DNA from: Corallium rubrum
Taxonomy: Eukaryota > Cnidaria > Anthozoa > Scleralcyonacea > Coralliidae
Assembly: GCA_964035015.1 (NCBI GenBank)
Contig: CAXIUP010000107.1
Location: forward strand, 431,001-495,000
Direction of reading: 5' to 3'
Length of the DNA stretch: 64,000 nucleotides
The position numbers and the translations under genes were made by a program. The notes below the pieces were generated by a model that made no database searches, had not been told where the DNA came from, and saw nothing but the letters and a program-made list of their open reading frames with translations. Positions 12,164 to 24,398 of the stretch are shown here, piece after piece. How positions within the stretch are numbered: position 1 is the stretch's first letter; the number at the start of each line of letters is the position of its first letter.

Positions 12164-12420
12164 TGTCGTAATAATTGGGGGTTTAGAGGGGGTTTGTTTA
12201 TTCATCAATGATGGCCCCCCTATACTTGTAATTTATTCATCCAATGCACTGATTGAAAGCTAAAAATACCTAGATTCTGATTGGTCACATTGTTTCACAT
12301 TTGAATAAATAATGTGCAAGAAATTTGGCCACGTGTTCGGAAACGAGTATACTCGTCGTCAGTCACCGGAGGGGGAAAACCCCTGACGAGTATATTTGTC
12401 GTCAGTCGTCAAACTGCTAA

Positions 12421-14022
12421 ATATACATTCGCCACTTCGTCAAACCCCTTACAATCACCATCACCATAATACTCGGTGTACCTCATCTTGCACTTCTCTT
12501 TACTTCGTTCAAATATTCTCTTTACACCCTTCACTTCCATGGCAGCGGCTGATCCTGCATGGTTGGCTCTGCAATTGGTCTTCTTTCCACAAACGTTTCT
12601 CCTCGGATTCTGGTTCTTTTTCTCTTTTTTTTGCAAGCATGGCAAACTTTGCTTAGCACTTCAACGTCCAAGCATTTGCCAGTGTCTATCGATATGGCAG
12701 TTACCAATCCATTCAGTGAAGAATATCCTCTTCGTTGCCATGATCCATCGCAACAAACACCAGTTTCAGTGATACCATTTCCATCTTCACCTTTCAAATT
12801 ATGTAGTTCACTTCTAGTGTGAACCATGGTATCATTATTGACTTTTTTGCAGCTTTTAATAACGCTCGCTTCTGCTGGTTATAAGCATTTGGTTTTGGCT
12901 GAGAAGGCATGTCCATCAAGTCATAAAAACGTTTAGCTGCACTTTTTCCTTTACCTATGTTTCTCATGGCATACACAAAGCGACGATTAACCTCAAAGAA
13001 ATAATTGATGTTCTCAGAGGTATAAAAACAATATTTCCATCCACAATTCTCACAGATAAGGCGAAGAAAATATGTGCAACCCTTTCTCTTCGTTGCTTCC
13101 TCCATGAACAGAAGTCTATTCTCACCACCATCATTGCACGGCATTTGAACAAATAATTTAGATAGAACACACATCAACCAGACGATAGCCACTGCATCCT
13201 CGTTCCCAGCGCCTCCTCCGTATACTGGGAAATCGGAGGCTCTGGTCAAATGAAAACGATTGAAGCATATGATTGGCTGGAAGGCTATTGTCGACAACAG
13301 GAAGTGGGCAAATATATTTTCAACTGTCAAACAACGGTGTGAATAGAGTGAAGATTATCGCTCAGATAACACCGAAAAAGTCTGCAAATAAAGCCAACAA
13401 AGTAGGACTCATAAAGCGAGTCGGAACTGCGACGAGTTTCATCAGTTAACTCTCAAAATCGAACAATTTTAGACGTAGCGTGACTCGGTGACTCATTCGT
13501 CGGCGACGGTAAATTATGTTCGTAAACAACCTACCTTTGAATAGCATTTCGGTAGGCGAAATTGTATTATTTTGTCCAGCGGGAAGAACAGTAAACACCA
13601 AACCTTTCGGACGTCATAATAAAGCAGCTTTTCTTCAAATAGCTGAGTTTATCTCGTTTGTTTCGTTATATTATGTCCATGTTCGCACCCAGTGATATGT
13701 GATATATTCAATGACTCAGTGTCCTAGAATCTAGGACATCCGGTTTTCATCTGACCAGGGCCTCCGATTTCCCAGTGTACCGAGGAGGCCCTGGGAATGA
13801 GGATGATATCCACTTATATTAGGCGATTATGTTTCTCCGCAAGTTTAGCAGCTGGCCATTCGTTAAGCAGGCACGGGAATTTTCCTTGCAGAAGCACACT
13901 GGTGGCGAGGATTCATCTGTAGCACGAGGTCGCTTTGACTGAACGTCACATTTCTCAGCATTTGAGAACCAATTGCCATTGAATTTTCTCTTTTGTGACT
14001 TGGTTTTCTTCGGTTTCCCCAT
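12421..14022 (-). pseudogene. Mutator-like transposase, N-terminal and catalytic parts
   Basis: The start region is at 14022 (MGKPKKTKSQKRKF). It is followed, after a 610-bp insertion, by coding sequence from about 13195 with CENCGW-type cysteines, CCDGSWQRRGYSSLNG (first catalytic Asp region) and GDGDCKGFDEVANVY (second). At least two frame changes occur (near 12830 and 12645). These motifs are those of the Mutator-like transposase family seen in many invertebrates. The C-terminus is displaced to 8118-8414 by the piggyBac insertion. It is inactive. Confidence 0.7.
13196..13805. mobile_element. TIR element inside the Mutator-like gene
   Basis: Terminal inverted repeats of about 60 bp begin CATCCTCGTTCCCAGCGCCT on the left and end CCCTGGGAATGAGGATG on the right. 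Flanks ATAGCCACTG and ATATCCACTT look like a 10-bp duplication with two changes. There is no coding capacity. It separates the first exon-like segment from the rest of the gene. Confidence 0.75.
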
Positions 14023-15435
14023 GAAAGTAACTAGAAATACATAAACGCAACAACCCATCGCCCGCTTTTACATGTTTTTTGAAACCCCCCACTCACCCCC
14101 TGATTAAAATAAGCACTCCTGATATACAGCCAATATAAAAACAAACAGATATAAAAACAAATGATATTAAATCCTTGGGATAATTATAGAATTTATGGAT
14201 TGGATGACAAAATTTATTTAAATCATTTAATGAAAGTAGAGCATATCAAAGCAAAACTTAGATTATTATTAAATTCTGGTTGTAAAAATTATATTGTTTT
14301 TAGGAGGTTTCAAAAGGGATTATTTTTAGCAAGCCTTTAAATGGCTTCCCTATGCAATAGATGTTTTGCAAAGGCAGAATTAAAAGTTAACAGCTCAAAA
14401 ATTACATTTATAATAGAGTCTGAGATAAAAAAAATTCAGTAGAATCAGATTCCAGAAAGAAGTACTAAACACACCAACGTTGCAGTCGAAAAATTGGAAA
14501 TACAGGCAAGAAAACCGACAAAGCCCATGCGTATTTTTAATAATAAATTAAAAAGTACATGCAAAGTCAATGAAAAACATCACGTCCACGTAAGCCTAAG
14601 GTAGTGTTTTAGATTAGCTTTAGTTAAGCGGACTTATAGTTTCGACGAGCAAAGGGAAAGCACAAAAACGTGAAGCTGTATATTGTTTTAGGACATAAGG
14701 ACAAAATACAAATTACAAATCCCCTACCGTTAACTTCATCGAGACCACTGAGTGACCACAACCACTGCAATTCAGTTCGAGTTTTGTTTACCATATGGCG
14801 TTTGGTTTCTTCAGGTTCTCTTGGTTTCGCTTCAAAATATATTAAACCAGCTGTTTGTATCCTTTTCTTCGTTGTTCACTTTTATTATTTAAATAGAGCT
14901 GGCTCCATTTCGTTAAACAAAAGCAAAATACTGACAGATTTATTAGTTTTCTTCATCGCTAGTCACCAGTGTCCAACTATTCTTACCGCGTGACCCCATA
15001 CCAAACATATATATATATATATACAAGCAAACTATTTCCCAGATTTCGTCTCCCTCGCTTTTTCTGCACGCGTGTAAAATGGCCTCGCATGTCGAGATTA
15101 GCACCCTCACCAGGCTCCGGGCCTTTGGGCCCTATGCCCGGGCTCGGGGATAAGAATCACACCAAAACTCAGGTGGTGTTGGAATTCGTCTGTTTTGAAG
15201 CATTTATATGTACGATATGGCATTCTCAAACTCATTAATAATTCATGAGATAATCAATCAATCAGAAGCGCTGAATTGCACCACGTGAAGGGCTTGAAAT
15301 ACCAGGGAAGTACTGGGCAGATGACTTGAAATATTATTTCCAGTCCAAGGACTCACACAATCGGTTATTCATCCATACACTAATTACTAATGCACTAATT
15401 CATTTTGGGAATACACTAAGTGATTTTGAGAAGTC
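14023..15435. other. No recognised gene
   Basis: Mostly AT-rich. A 59-codon open frame at 14161-14340 (starting MILNPWDNYRIYGLDD) is compositionally protein-like, but I do not recognise it and no partner gene is near. A short TA run lies at about 15008-15022. Confidence 0.4.
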
Positions 15436-15575
15436 ATGTAAAGGACTCCAATTCAGACTAGACCGGGTTTTCAAGTACTCAGAATTCGTTGCAGTCCTCG
15501 GCTTCGCCTCGGACTGGAATGAATTCCTCGTACTTGAAAACCCGGTCTAGTCCTCATTGTCGTCGGCCTTTACAT
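15436..15575. repeat. Near-perfect palindrome
   Basis: Left arm GACCGGGTTTTCAAGTACTC pairs with GTACTTGAAAACCCGGTC on the right, and the outer ATGTAAAGG pairs with CCTTTACAT. The centre also folds (CAGTCCTCGGCTTCGCCTCG). This is probably a minimal foldback transposon. Confidence 0.7.
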
Positions 15576-15735
15576 ATTACATAAAAACTTGATATTCAGA
15601 TTCAGCAGTGATTAAAGGTTCGAATGATCAACTTTTAGAAATTTACTAAAATTCAACCTGAGCCATGATTGTTTTGTATGACCACCTTAAGTCAAAATAA
15701 CGTTTGAGGGACCGTAAACCAAGAGGAAGAACTAG

Positions 15736-15980
15736 TTACTGAATCATTTTAGTGTTGTTACTTCCACTGCCACCTGTGGAACCACAGTCATCTTCACTTC
15801 CTGCGAATGAGCTTTGGTCATGTTCACGTCCATCATTAGTATTCCCTTCTTCACCTACTGAACCCTGATCACTTTCACCTCGATGAACTGATCTCCCTAT
15901 ATTCCCCCATCAAACAAACCATATTCTCCATCAGATGAACGATGGTTTCGATCAGATGAACCTTGGCCGTCATCAGACAT
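15736..15980 (-). pseudogene. Acidic Ser/Gly-rich open frame, unrecognised
   Basis: ATG 15980 opens a frame rich in Ser, Asp, Gly and Glu (MSDDGQGSSDRNHRSSDGEY). With one frame change near 15905 it continues to a stop at 15736. The composition resembles a disordered N-terminal exon. No domain is seen, and no splice partner could be placed with confidence. Confidence 0.3.
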
Positions 15981-16780
15981 GTTCTGGCAGCGAGCCTCTG
16001 ATGCTGTCAAACCCTGGGAATAGAATAAGATAAAACTAGTTCAAAAAGTACGTTATGCAAGAGTCACATAATGATACAACCACTGAATAGAAATAAATCC
16101 TTGATAATATCACCAGCAAAAAGAATGATATATTGAAAGTGAAACCAAAAAAGATAATTAGACTGCTATTCTTATAAGTAATATATAGCTAGTTTAAAAG
16201 TTTGGTTAAGAGTATTAAATGCAGACTTACAGCTGATAGTGGCCTCTGCTGATTGCTGGAGTCAACTCTGCAATGAAAAAGTAATATTCATGTACATGTA
16301 ATACACTAATAATTTTCTCGTCATATCTAGTCAAAGATTTCGTACCATGATCAAAAAAAGGTCGTAAGTGTTACTATAAGTTGGAAAAAATAACCCTTGA
16401 GAAAATGTTAAAAATCTTAAAAATTAGTCAGTTTTTTTCCTTTCTTTAATTTCGGTAGTTTTTCCCCTTCTAATTCGCTTCTTTATTGTCATACCATCAG
16501 AAAATAATTTAGTTGTTTATTTATATTTTTAGACACAAATAAAATAGCTATAATTGTACATAGTAACATCTAAGAACACAATTCTGGTCTCAAAAGCTGT
16601 AAAGTAATTTTGTTATATTTTTTTGTTTTGATACACGTTATATACTGTCAATTGTAGTACATGTGTGAATCATGTGATTCACGTGACATCATATTACATA
16701 TACTTAACATAATGTACATGTCAATTTTCTAAAATGCTATGCGTAATGTACAAGTACAGAGCTACTAGCTACAGTAGTAC
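15981..16780. other. No gene recognised
   Basis: AT-rich non-coding DNA. No repeat or coding signal was found. Confidence 0.5.
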
Positions 16781-17055
16781 CTGGGGCTGGTGAGAGGGGT
16801 GGGCTAACGGGGCAAGTTGCACTGGGCCCCTAACTTGATAAGGGCCCCATAAATTTTTGAGATTTGAGTTTTTGACGTACAAGAAAACATGAGGCCCAGA
16901 AAGCGTAAAGATCAGTAACACTACTGTAACTTCATTTTAGCCAACCCAAGGGACCAATTGAGAACACGTAAACACGACCCTATGACGTGTGATGTCATGA
17001 GGGGCCCCAAATCGATAATTTGCCCTGGGCCCCACAATTTCTCTCGGTGGCCCTG
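16781..17055. mobile_element. Degenerate GC-rich TIR element (hAT-like)
   Basis: The left end (CTGGGGCTGGTGAGAGGGGT ... GGGCCCC) and the complement of the right end (CAGGGCCACCGAGAGAAATT ... GGGGCCCC) are alignable, though diverged. GC-rich ends starting CAGGG are typical of old hAT MITEs. No clear target duplication was found. Confidence 0.4.
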
Positions 17056-17480
17056 ACACTCTACCACACCAGTCTCTAATTTGTGAATGAATATTATAAT
17101 TCCAGATAGAGGAAAAAACTTCATTAATTATGTTGACCCCACACAGTGTGCCTTACTACAATATTTGCATATGCTTTCAGTTTCAGTTACAGTATATTGA
17201 ACTAAAATATTGCACTTACAGCAATCATCAGTAAGAATTCATTGAGGGGGACTGTTCTCAACTGGTGACATACTACCTTTGAATTCAATGTAATAATTGA
17301 TCTTTGAGCTTGGACTGGTGCCCATTAGGCGCATAGGCCTAGAAACTTTGTGAACCACAATTCCTTAACCAAAAAAGTATATTGGCCTGTCTACAGGGCC
17401 AACCTATATATAGGCAATGCTAATAATTAGGTACTAGCTATAGGTTCCTAAAGTAACTGCAACATTTTCTATAGGCCACC
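17056..17480. other. No gene recognised
   Basis: Non-coding DNA between two repeat elements. Confidence 0.5.
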
Positions 17481-18496
17481 CAGTAAACTATATATACCTG
17501 GAAGGCTGACTCCATTCAATTCCAGGACTAAAAAGTGAGGCAAAACATGCCGGCAATGGGGAACTTTTGGACGTCAGTTCTAGGCTCCTACGCGGTCATC
17601 TTGGATGTCAGCTTGAGTCTTTTTTCTCGCGGCCGAACTACAGCGGCCCAAACGTACACCCACTTGAGCGCGAGCAGTGTTGTGTTCCTCTTGTGTTTAC
17701 TTTCTGTACTTACAAGAGTAATCCTCTGGGACCAGGGTATAGAAATTCGAAATAAATTTAGACCCACAGAGAATATTCAAATTTAGACATAGAAATATTT
17801 CAGACGGCTCTCACTTGAAGCTCCGTAAAATCCACAAAAACCACTCGATCTCACTAAAATTGTCATCAGTACATTCGTCAAGAACTTGGCTTTCAGTTCA
17901 TTGCTCTTTCGACCCAAACGTTCATTTTTGCAGCTCAAGAAACGTTCCTACAAACTGAGGTGACACCAGCCGTTCGTATATACGCATACGGCGAGAGCTT
18001 TTGTGAAACCAAAGCCGGTTTGTAGAAGATGAAAGAGCAATGAACCAAAAGCCTGGTTCTTTACGAATATACCAAGTCTACGGCAATTTTTCGCGAGATC
18101 AATTTTTACCGAGCTTTAAATGAGCGTCGTCTAAAATATTCTTTATTGAAAGTTGCCAGCCTTTCCTTATTTTTAGTATAAAGAGGTTATATTTAACCAG
18201 AAGTAAGCATCTCGTCGAAATATAGTTGAAACTCGAGTCGGAAGTCAGAAAGACACAAGCATCAACAAATAGAAATTAAGCAGAAGCAAGTTAAAAGCAT
18301 TTATGTTGAAATACTATATTCCGTTTGAATTTGTGCCAACGGTCAACATACGCAGTTCCCCCGTAAAGTAAATGAGTGGTTCTGTCGTGAAAAAAAAAAG
18401 ACTAAGACTGACATCCAAAATTCCCCATTACCGCCATGTTTTGCCTCACTTTTTGATTGGGGGTCAGCCTTCCAGGTATATAGAGAGAGTTTGCTG
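17481..18496. mobile_element. Non-autonomous hAT-type element, copy 2
   Basis: Same family as 2487-3765: inverted ends CAGTAAACT and (complement of the right) CAGCAAACT, with the shared block ACCTGGAAGGCTGACTCC at both ends. It is flanked by AGGCCACC (17473-17480) and AGGCAACC (18497-18504), an 8-bp duplication with one change. It lacks the SINE seen in copy 1. Confidence 0.85.
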
Positions 18497-18792
18497 AGGC
18501 AACCTACAGACTTATAGACATGCAAACCTATAAAGTTTCCTATACATCTCTGTAGATACCTAATGTATATATGTTGCCTATATGCACCTATAGCCTTTTT
18601 TATAAGGGTTGTGCAGTTATAGCAAAACAAAGTCAAAACAAAGTCTGAACGAAGCAAATGCTTGTCAACAGCAGTAACCGGAAGATCAGGAAGCAAGGTT
18701 TCAGGCACATCACATTTGAACAGAATGAAGGATTCTGGAGTAAGGGCTAAACTTCCCACCCAGTCATAAACAGCGGATATGTTTTCCAGTTG

Positions 18793-19611
18793 TCAAAAAG
18801 ATCGAGTCTGTACACCCACAGATGGATGCCGGATATAAACAATGACATGGGCTATACCAGGAAGCGGAATATCTGGAAGTCTAGATGCTCGTGCACTTTG
18901 CAAGCACTGCTGCCTCTTTAATATTTCCACCCTCTGCTGGTTTCTGTCGATCTTTAGCTTGGTCCTTCTCAAGTGATCTTTGTACCTCATCATCTTGTTG
19001 TTCTGTTAACAGTGCCCTTCTCCCGATGTTCCAACAAGACCATCGATCCCATTGCCAGAAGAACTATCACTTGTAGTAACTTCATGTCCTTTTGTTACAG
19101 TCTTTACAAAGTCAAATGGGGGCACAGGTAATTCATCACAACTGCTTTCTTCATCGTGTTTTGACATAAGATACAGCCGCACTCTTGTCAGTTTGTTCTG
19201 GTCAATGTAGTTTCCTAAGCAAAACGTCTCGTTTACATTAGCTTTACAGTCAAAGCGGCCACCGTTGTCGTCCACACTGGTAACAACCTGAGAAAAAGCC
19301 AGAGTGTGTGCCGCAATTTATAGGGATCTCACTGAAATAGACCGGAAGCCCCTTCTCACATTCTTCCAGTCATGCCCTGCCTTATTCTCCCTGTTTTAGA
19401 CTGCGCTTCATTTTCCAGTGCTGTGAATACTGGCTTGCTCAAAAGTAGCCAATTGTTTTAAACGGTCGTCGATGTCTGGGAGATTGACGACAATACTTGA
19501 ATCAGGATTCAGATGGTAGACTTTGTGCTGATAACCACATTGCTGACAGTTACCGAAATCCCGGTCATTCGAGTGACTACAAATGGGACAGCGCGTCGAA
19601 GGGACAAACAT
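18793..19611 (-). CDS. Unrecognised multi-exon gene with a zinc-ribbon-like N-terminus
   Basis: Three successive minus-strand open segments look like one gene. The first (19611-19408) has CPICSHSNDRDFGNCQQCGY, two CxxC pairs suggesting a zinc ribbon. The second (19275-19006) is acidic and Ser-rich. The third (18993-18793) is basic and helical (MMRYKDHLRRTKLKIDRNQQ). Splice sites between them were not fixed. Function unknown. It may be the front part of a repeated animal gene family, possibly related to the HECT fragment at 7.5-8.1 kb, but this is only a guess. Confidence 0.35.
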
Positions 19612-20093
19612 TTTTGCTACGGTGGGAAGGTCCTATAGGTAAAAAAAAAGGTATAAGACGGTATAATAGAATTTTCTTTTAATGACGATTTAGTAACCTG
19701 ATAATATACACTCAAAAACACGAATGTCCAATATCTTATGCATTTACCCAACACTTTAGCCTCTTCATGAAACCTGCCTGTATGGTAGTTCCTGAAGTAG
19801 TTTTGACAATGGACATTAGCATAACCACAGCTTCTTTGAAGTAAAACAAATAGTCGATTCCTTAAGGCTTTCACTGGATATTACATGTTGGTAAATAGTT
19901 TTCTATCGAGTGTGGAGGATAGCACTTTTAAGGGTAGAGTAAACTGCTTTTGGTATATCTCGAGTGAACTCAGCCTGGAATGGTGTTCTAACTCTCGCCC
20001 TACCACATAAACGGCTGAAGTTTCATATAAGAGTTCCCAAATGACGTCATACAGCTGTCTTATCACGTTTAATACGCGATACATTGCGCGGCG
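19612..20093. other. No gene recognised
   Basis: Small open frames are present on the minus strand but none has recognisable motifs. Confidence 0.4.
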
Positions 20094-20356
20094 GTGTTTA
20101 TGGCCTTCCTGGTGTTCTTAGCGTTCTTGGCATTTCTGGTGTTACTAGCGTTCTTACCGTTCCTGGTGTTCTTGGCATGTTCTTACCGTTCTTAGCGTTC
20201 CTGCCGTTATTGTCGTTCTTAGCGTTCCTAGCGTTCTTGGTGTTCACTTAGCGTTCCTGCCGTTCTTGCCGTTTCTTAGCGTTCCTGCCATTCTTAGCGT
20301 TCCTGCCATTCTTAGCGTTCCTGGCGTTCTTAGCATTCTTGCTGGTACTAGCCGTT
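20094..20356 (+). repeat. Minisatellite, 9/18-bp unit
   Basis: Tandem variants of GTTCTTAGCGTTCCTGCC repeat imperfectly across about 260 bp. The half-unit GTTCYTNGC recurs about every 9 bp. Confidence 0.85.
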
Positions 20357-20852
20357 CCCTGAGGTTTCTGTAAAAAATTTCAATAAAATCAGACCAAGTA
20401 TTAAGTATAGCAATGGAATTTGATTGCAGAAAGTAAAATTTCTGGTAAAAAATTTCCGCTGTTAGTTTGTTATATATATAACAAAATATTTTAAGTGATT
20501 AGATTAGACTCTTTTTCTTTTCTTTTTTTTGCAGGGTGACAAAGAATAAAAGTCAGTTACTGTTCAAGGAGCTTCTTATATTATGAGTGGATTAATTATC
20601 TGATTACCCAACACGTACAAATACACGTTAATTTTCTCCCTTTTTTTGGAAACATCAAAGCGAAGACATACTTTTATGAATCATTTAGGAAATTTCCGTA
20701 TGTTTTTGAACTAGAGTTAATTATAAACTAAGAATTGTAACTTCTCCCTACTGTCTAGCTACTGTGCAAGTGCGTGACAATTGGGTGCGGTAGAGTACGG
20801 ACGTGTCTTCGAGAGCTCCAACTATTCGCATATCCATAGTACTGAATTCACT
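20357..20852. other. LINE 5' flank or untranslated region
   Basis: No coding signal. It runs into the start of LINE ORF1 and may include its 5' untranslated region. Confidence 0.35.
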
Positions 20853-21661
20853 ATGCCTGAGACTGTAAAGTCTCTAAAGAAACAAAACGATTGTTTAAAA
20901 GCACAAATTGATGCTCTTAAGAACGATTTCACGAAGCTTGAAGAAACGCTTAGCCTGAGAGGTAATGAAGCGTCTCAAGCAGTAAATGGCAACCATTCAG
21001 TCCATCACCGAATGCCGCCGAGACTGTTCAAAGCCTGGCCTTTCTTAGCAATAAATACGATGATCTTAATATCTTTCATCGAGAAGCTAAACAAGAAATC
21101 CAAAAGTTGAACTCTCGCTTAATATTCTTAGTAACCACGTTGAAGATGTAGCCGACGCCATTGACGAGATTCAGCGTTATAGCTTTCAATATAATGTAAA
21201 AATTCTTGGTTTTCCTGAGCGAGAGGAGAAAGAATCCGTCCTGAGCACCACAACTCTGTGTGAAGGTTTTCAACGCCATGGAAGCCGAAATAAATGCCCA
21301 GGACATTTATATAGCCCACCGTGTGCCAAGCAGAATTTCGGCCGCTAATTCGAAACCGATTATCTGCAAGTTTGTCCGAAGAATTGCAAAAGAACGTGTC
21401 ATGATCCTACGGCAAGACGCATGCAAAGGCAATCCTATTAATATTGGTCTACCAGAAACCAGTTCGCTAGCAAAGGCCAGAGTATTCGAACATCTCACGC
21501 CCAAGATTCAGAATGTTCTTTTCGAAGCAAAGAAATTCAAAGACCAGCACAACAATAGCTTCTGTTGGACAAAGAATTGTAAAGTTTATTTAAGAAAGTC
21601 TGAAGATTCAACAGCAATATCAATCAAAAGCCAAAGTGACCGGGATGCCCTTATTCAATGA
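20853..21661 (+). pseudogene. LINE ORF1 protein (coiled coil plus RRM-like)
   Basis: ATG 20853 (MPETVKSLKKQND) opens a heptad-rich coiled coil. The frame changes near 21000 and again near 21260, after which an RRM/transposase-22-like region follows (DIYIAHRVPS, ICKFVRRIAKERVM, VFFEAKKFKD-like), ending at the stop at 21659-21661. This is the layout of ORF1 nucleic-acid chaperones in L1/CR1-type elements. ORF2 follows downstream on the same strand. It is inactive because of at least two frameshifts. Confidence 0.7.
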
Positions 21662-21897
21662 ACTCGTATAAGCGGAGTATAAATTACATTTACTTATTTT
21701 CAAATGGCATTCGATGAAATCTCCTTGTCAGATCTGCCATTTTATCATTTAGACGATAGTTCTCTTTTAACGTGTTTATTTACGAACAATCTCATGGTAT
21801 TTTAAACTTTAATAATGATCGCCTGGAATCACTATTTTATAATCCTATACATCAACCAAAATCTAATGACGTATTTTCTTTCTAGCTTGACCCGGAC

Positions 21898-23043
21898 TTG
21901 AACTTCTCTTTTCATCCTCCTATTAGTAATAATATGGTTGAAGACGAACTCAATTCAAAATTGGGAAATACTAACTGCAGTTTTTCTTTGATGCATGCGA
22001 ATGCGCGTAGTCTGCCCAGAAATTTTGATAAATTTAAGCTAATTTTATCAAACTTAATGAAGTGTTTTTTCTGTAATTGGAGTAAGTGAGACATGGCTCA
22101 ATGATCATACATCTGATTTAGTTAACATTCCTGGTTATAAGTTCGTCTCCAATCATCGCAATGGCAAATCTGGTGGTGGAGTAGGGCTTTATTTACACGA
22201 TGATCTTGAGTATAAATTCTGCTCAAACTGCAATTATTCGAACCCTGACATAATTGAATCCCTCTATGTAGAAATTTGCATCCCAAATGGGAAAAACATA
22301 ATTGTAGGCACTGTTTATCGATCGCCCAATCAAAACACCATGTTATTGTTGTAGAAATTTAATGACATCCTCCCCATTATATCTAAGGATAACAAGCATT
22401 GTTATGTAATGGGTGATTTTAATTTTGATTTACTACATCAAAATCTGCATGTTCCTACACAAGAATTTATTGAGAGAATAATTTCACACATCTTCCTTCC
22501 ACTAACATCTAGACCTACACGTCTAACTTCTCATTCTGCGACTTTACTCGATAATATATTTATTAATAATGTTACTAAAAATGTACTACGAAATCGCTAA
22601 GCGTTCTTTTTAGGAAAAAATTTCGAATACGCCAAAAAACGACTTTAAAGCAACATGGAATCTGGTAAATGATGTTAAACAAAATAAAAAGTAAGCAAAA
22701 TTTGCCTTCATCGTTCAAAACTTATGCTAAAGTGGCTACTGATCCTCTAGACATGGCCAATAAATTCTGTAGCTACTTTACCAACATTGGCCCTAACTTT
22801 GCAGGTAAAATATCTGGGATAAGTTCTTCTTTGGTTGATAACGAAAACGACTCGATCGTCTTAAAACCTACTAGTATTGCTGAACTAGAAGAGATCTGTT
22901 AAGAATTTCAAAGCGCGAAAAGCTCCGGGATATGATATGCCAATGCACGTGATCAAGAATTCTTTTAGCCTTATCTCTGAGCCCTTGATGTATATAATTA
23001 ACCTTTCATTTGCTAGAGGAATCTTTCCAGATAAACTAAAAAT
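21898..23043 (+). pseudogene. LINE ORF2: endonuclease and start of reverse transcriptase
   Basis: The AP-type endonuclease motifs are in order: HANARSLPRNFDKF, SETWLNDHTSDLV (after a frame change near 22080), GGGVGLYLHDDLEY, GTVYRSPNQN and MGDFNFDLL, then DNIFINN. An in-frame stop lies near 22352. A deletion then leads into the RT leader (FNDFKATWNL-like) and the finger motif up to ARGIFPDKLKI at 23043, where the homology stops abruptly. The continuation (YRPISLLPNF) appears at 35697. This fits jockey/CR1/L2-type elements. It is dead. Confidence 0.8.
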
Positions 23044-23683
23044 AGGTACGCGAGGCGTACATGTATCTGCGCATAAATGCTGTTTTTGTATCTACTGCGC
23101 ATGCGCGAGTACATACATTGCTATCGTGTGTGTAAGTTAAGTTAAGTTAACAAAAGAATGCCTTCGGAGCCAATCAAAACACAGAATAAAACGATTGACT
23201 CACGACAAACCACCGAAGCCAAAATATCTACTGTACACCAAGTATTGGTTTAATTTGATTGACCTAGTTAAAGCTTTACTACCATACTTTGACTATACTG
23301 TAGGTTTTACTACCATAGCTTTAATAGTCAAGCTATTAGTGCACTGCCTCTAACCACTGAGGACCGGAGTAAAGCCCAATTGGTTTGAACTGATGCCAGA
23401 TATGAGTACTGTAGAGAGATGTTAGCACTTAGCCTTCTGCATCTTGATGGCTTTACTCTGAGTTGAGTGAGTTCTTTATTAAAGTTAAAACACAGCATGG
23501 CCTGTGAGCATAGACAATTTCGTCAAAAATCTTGTTAAGCTCTAGATCTCAATACAAGGTTGTTAAATTTTGTCAAGAATCTTGTTCAACAAGGTTGTTG
23601 CAAGTACACAGATACATCATTGTTTTTACCACATGCACACCTGGGTGTGCCTATTTTTTGACAGTGCAAGATGAAATGACGAG

Positions 23684-23788
23684 AAGTTCGTGAACTGCTA
23701 ATCTGTTGATAAGTAAGCATTACTTATCAACAGATTGGCAATCTGTTGATAAGTAAGCATTACTTATCAACAGCTTGGTAGTTCACGA
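23684..23788. repeat. Two tandem perfect palindromes within an outer inverted repeat
   Basis: CTGTTGATAAGTAA-GCA-TTACTTATCAACAG occurs twice (about 23703-23733 and 23743-23773), enclosed by GTTCGTGAACT and AGTTCACGAGC arms. It could form a double cruciform. It lies within the Helitron block near its 3' end. No protein is encoded. Confidence 0.85.
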
Positions 23789-23872
23789 GCTTCACCAGCA
23801 ATTGGCGTTTCGCCACCTTTTCATTTTTATCCTTTTTGTTTTTTTGCCTGGTCGTATTATATATAGTAAACT

Positions 23873-24335
23873 GACCAAAATGTTCATGTGTCTCAGTAAT
23901 AACAATTCTTAATTAAATTAAGTTGGTCGGCAACAGCTTGTATAATCATGCCAAATGTTGCACAATGTCCCTTGCATAGACATATTATTAAATTATTGTA
24001 ACCAAGAATATTCTGTATTGCTTTCAATAAATCTCCAGGATTCCCAAGTGATGACTTGTGTCACCGTATGGCTGATGTGAAACAGCTCGAAAAAAACAAT
24101 CACCTGCACCACCAACATCAAGTGGTGTCAACTAAAATAATCTTAATCTTTGTTCTAATAATAAATGTGATGGTAGTCTATCTTGATTATTGTTGTTTTG
24201 CACAGGATCTGGTTCAATTCAATATCTCCAGACATTAAAAGCTTTTTTTTTCAGATACATCATTGGAAAAAATTGAATTGACAGTGATACATGAACTGTT
24301 TAAGACATAGGGCAAAGAATGCTCTGTACCAAAAC
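23873..24335 (-). pseudogene. Second, diverged Helitron fragment (OTU and 2A region)
   Basis: It aligns along its length with 34210-34700 of the main Helitron (for example AGACATATTATTAA and GCAACAGCTTGTATAAT). The segment equivalent to the 2A site (24205-24229) has lost one base, so the motif is destroyed. About 70 bp are missing in the middle. It shows that a second related Helitron, or a duplicated part of this one, was present. Confidence 0.8.
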
Positions 24336-24398
24336 AAGACGCCCGCTCAGTGATTGCTGCAACCTTGGCATGGCCCATGCACTGAACAGCGCACGTAA

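Larger units (their letters stand above)
8415..12420 (-). mobile_element. piggyBac-type transposon with intron-containing transposase
   Basis: Edges are inferred from TTAA at 8415-8418 and a degenerate CTAA at 12417-12420, which split the Mutator-like gene. Inward sequences TTAACCACTGGCCACTCACG (left) and, on the other strand, TTAGCAGTTTGACGACTGAC (right) are similar but diverged. Subterminal GACGAGTATA motifs repeat near 12350-12395. The transposase fills the interior. The target is TTAA, as known for piggyBac. Exact ends are tentative because one TTAA is mutated. Confidence 0.6.

Noticed and set aside
20094..20356. CRISPR-like array
   Set aside because: The repeats are short, imperfect and contiguous, without unique spacers.
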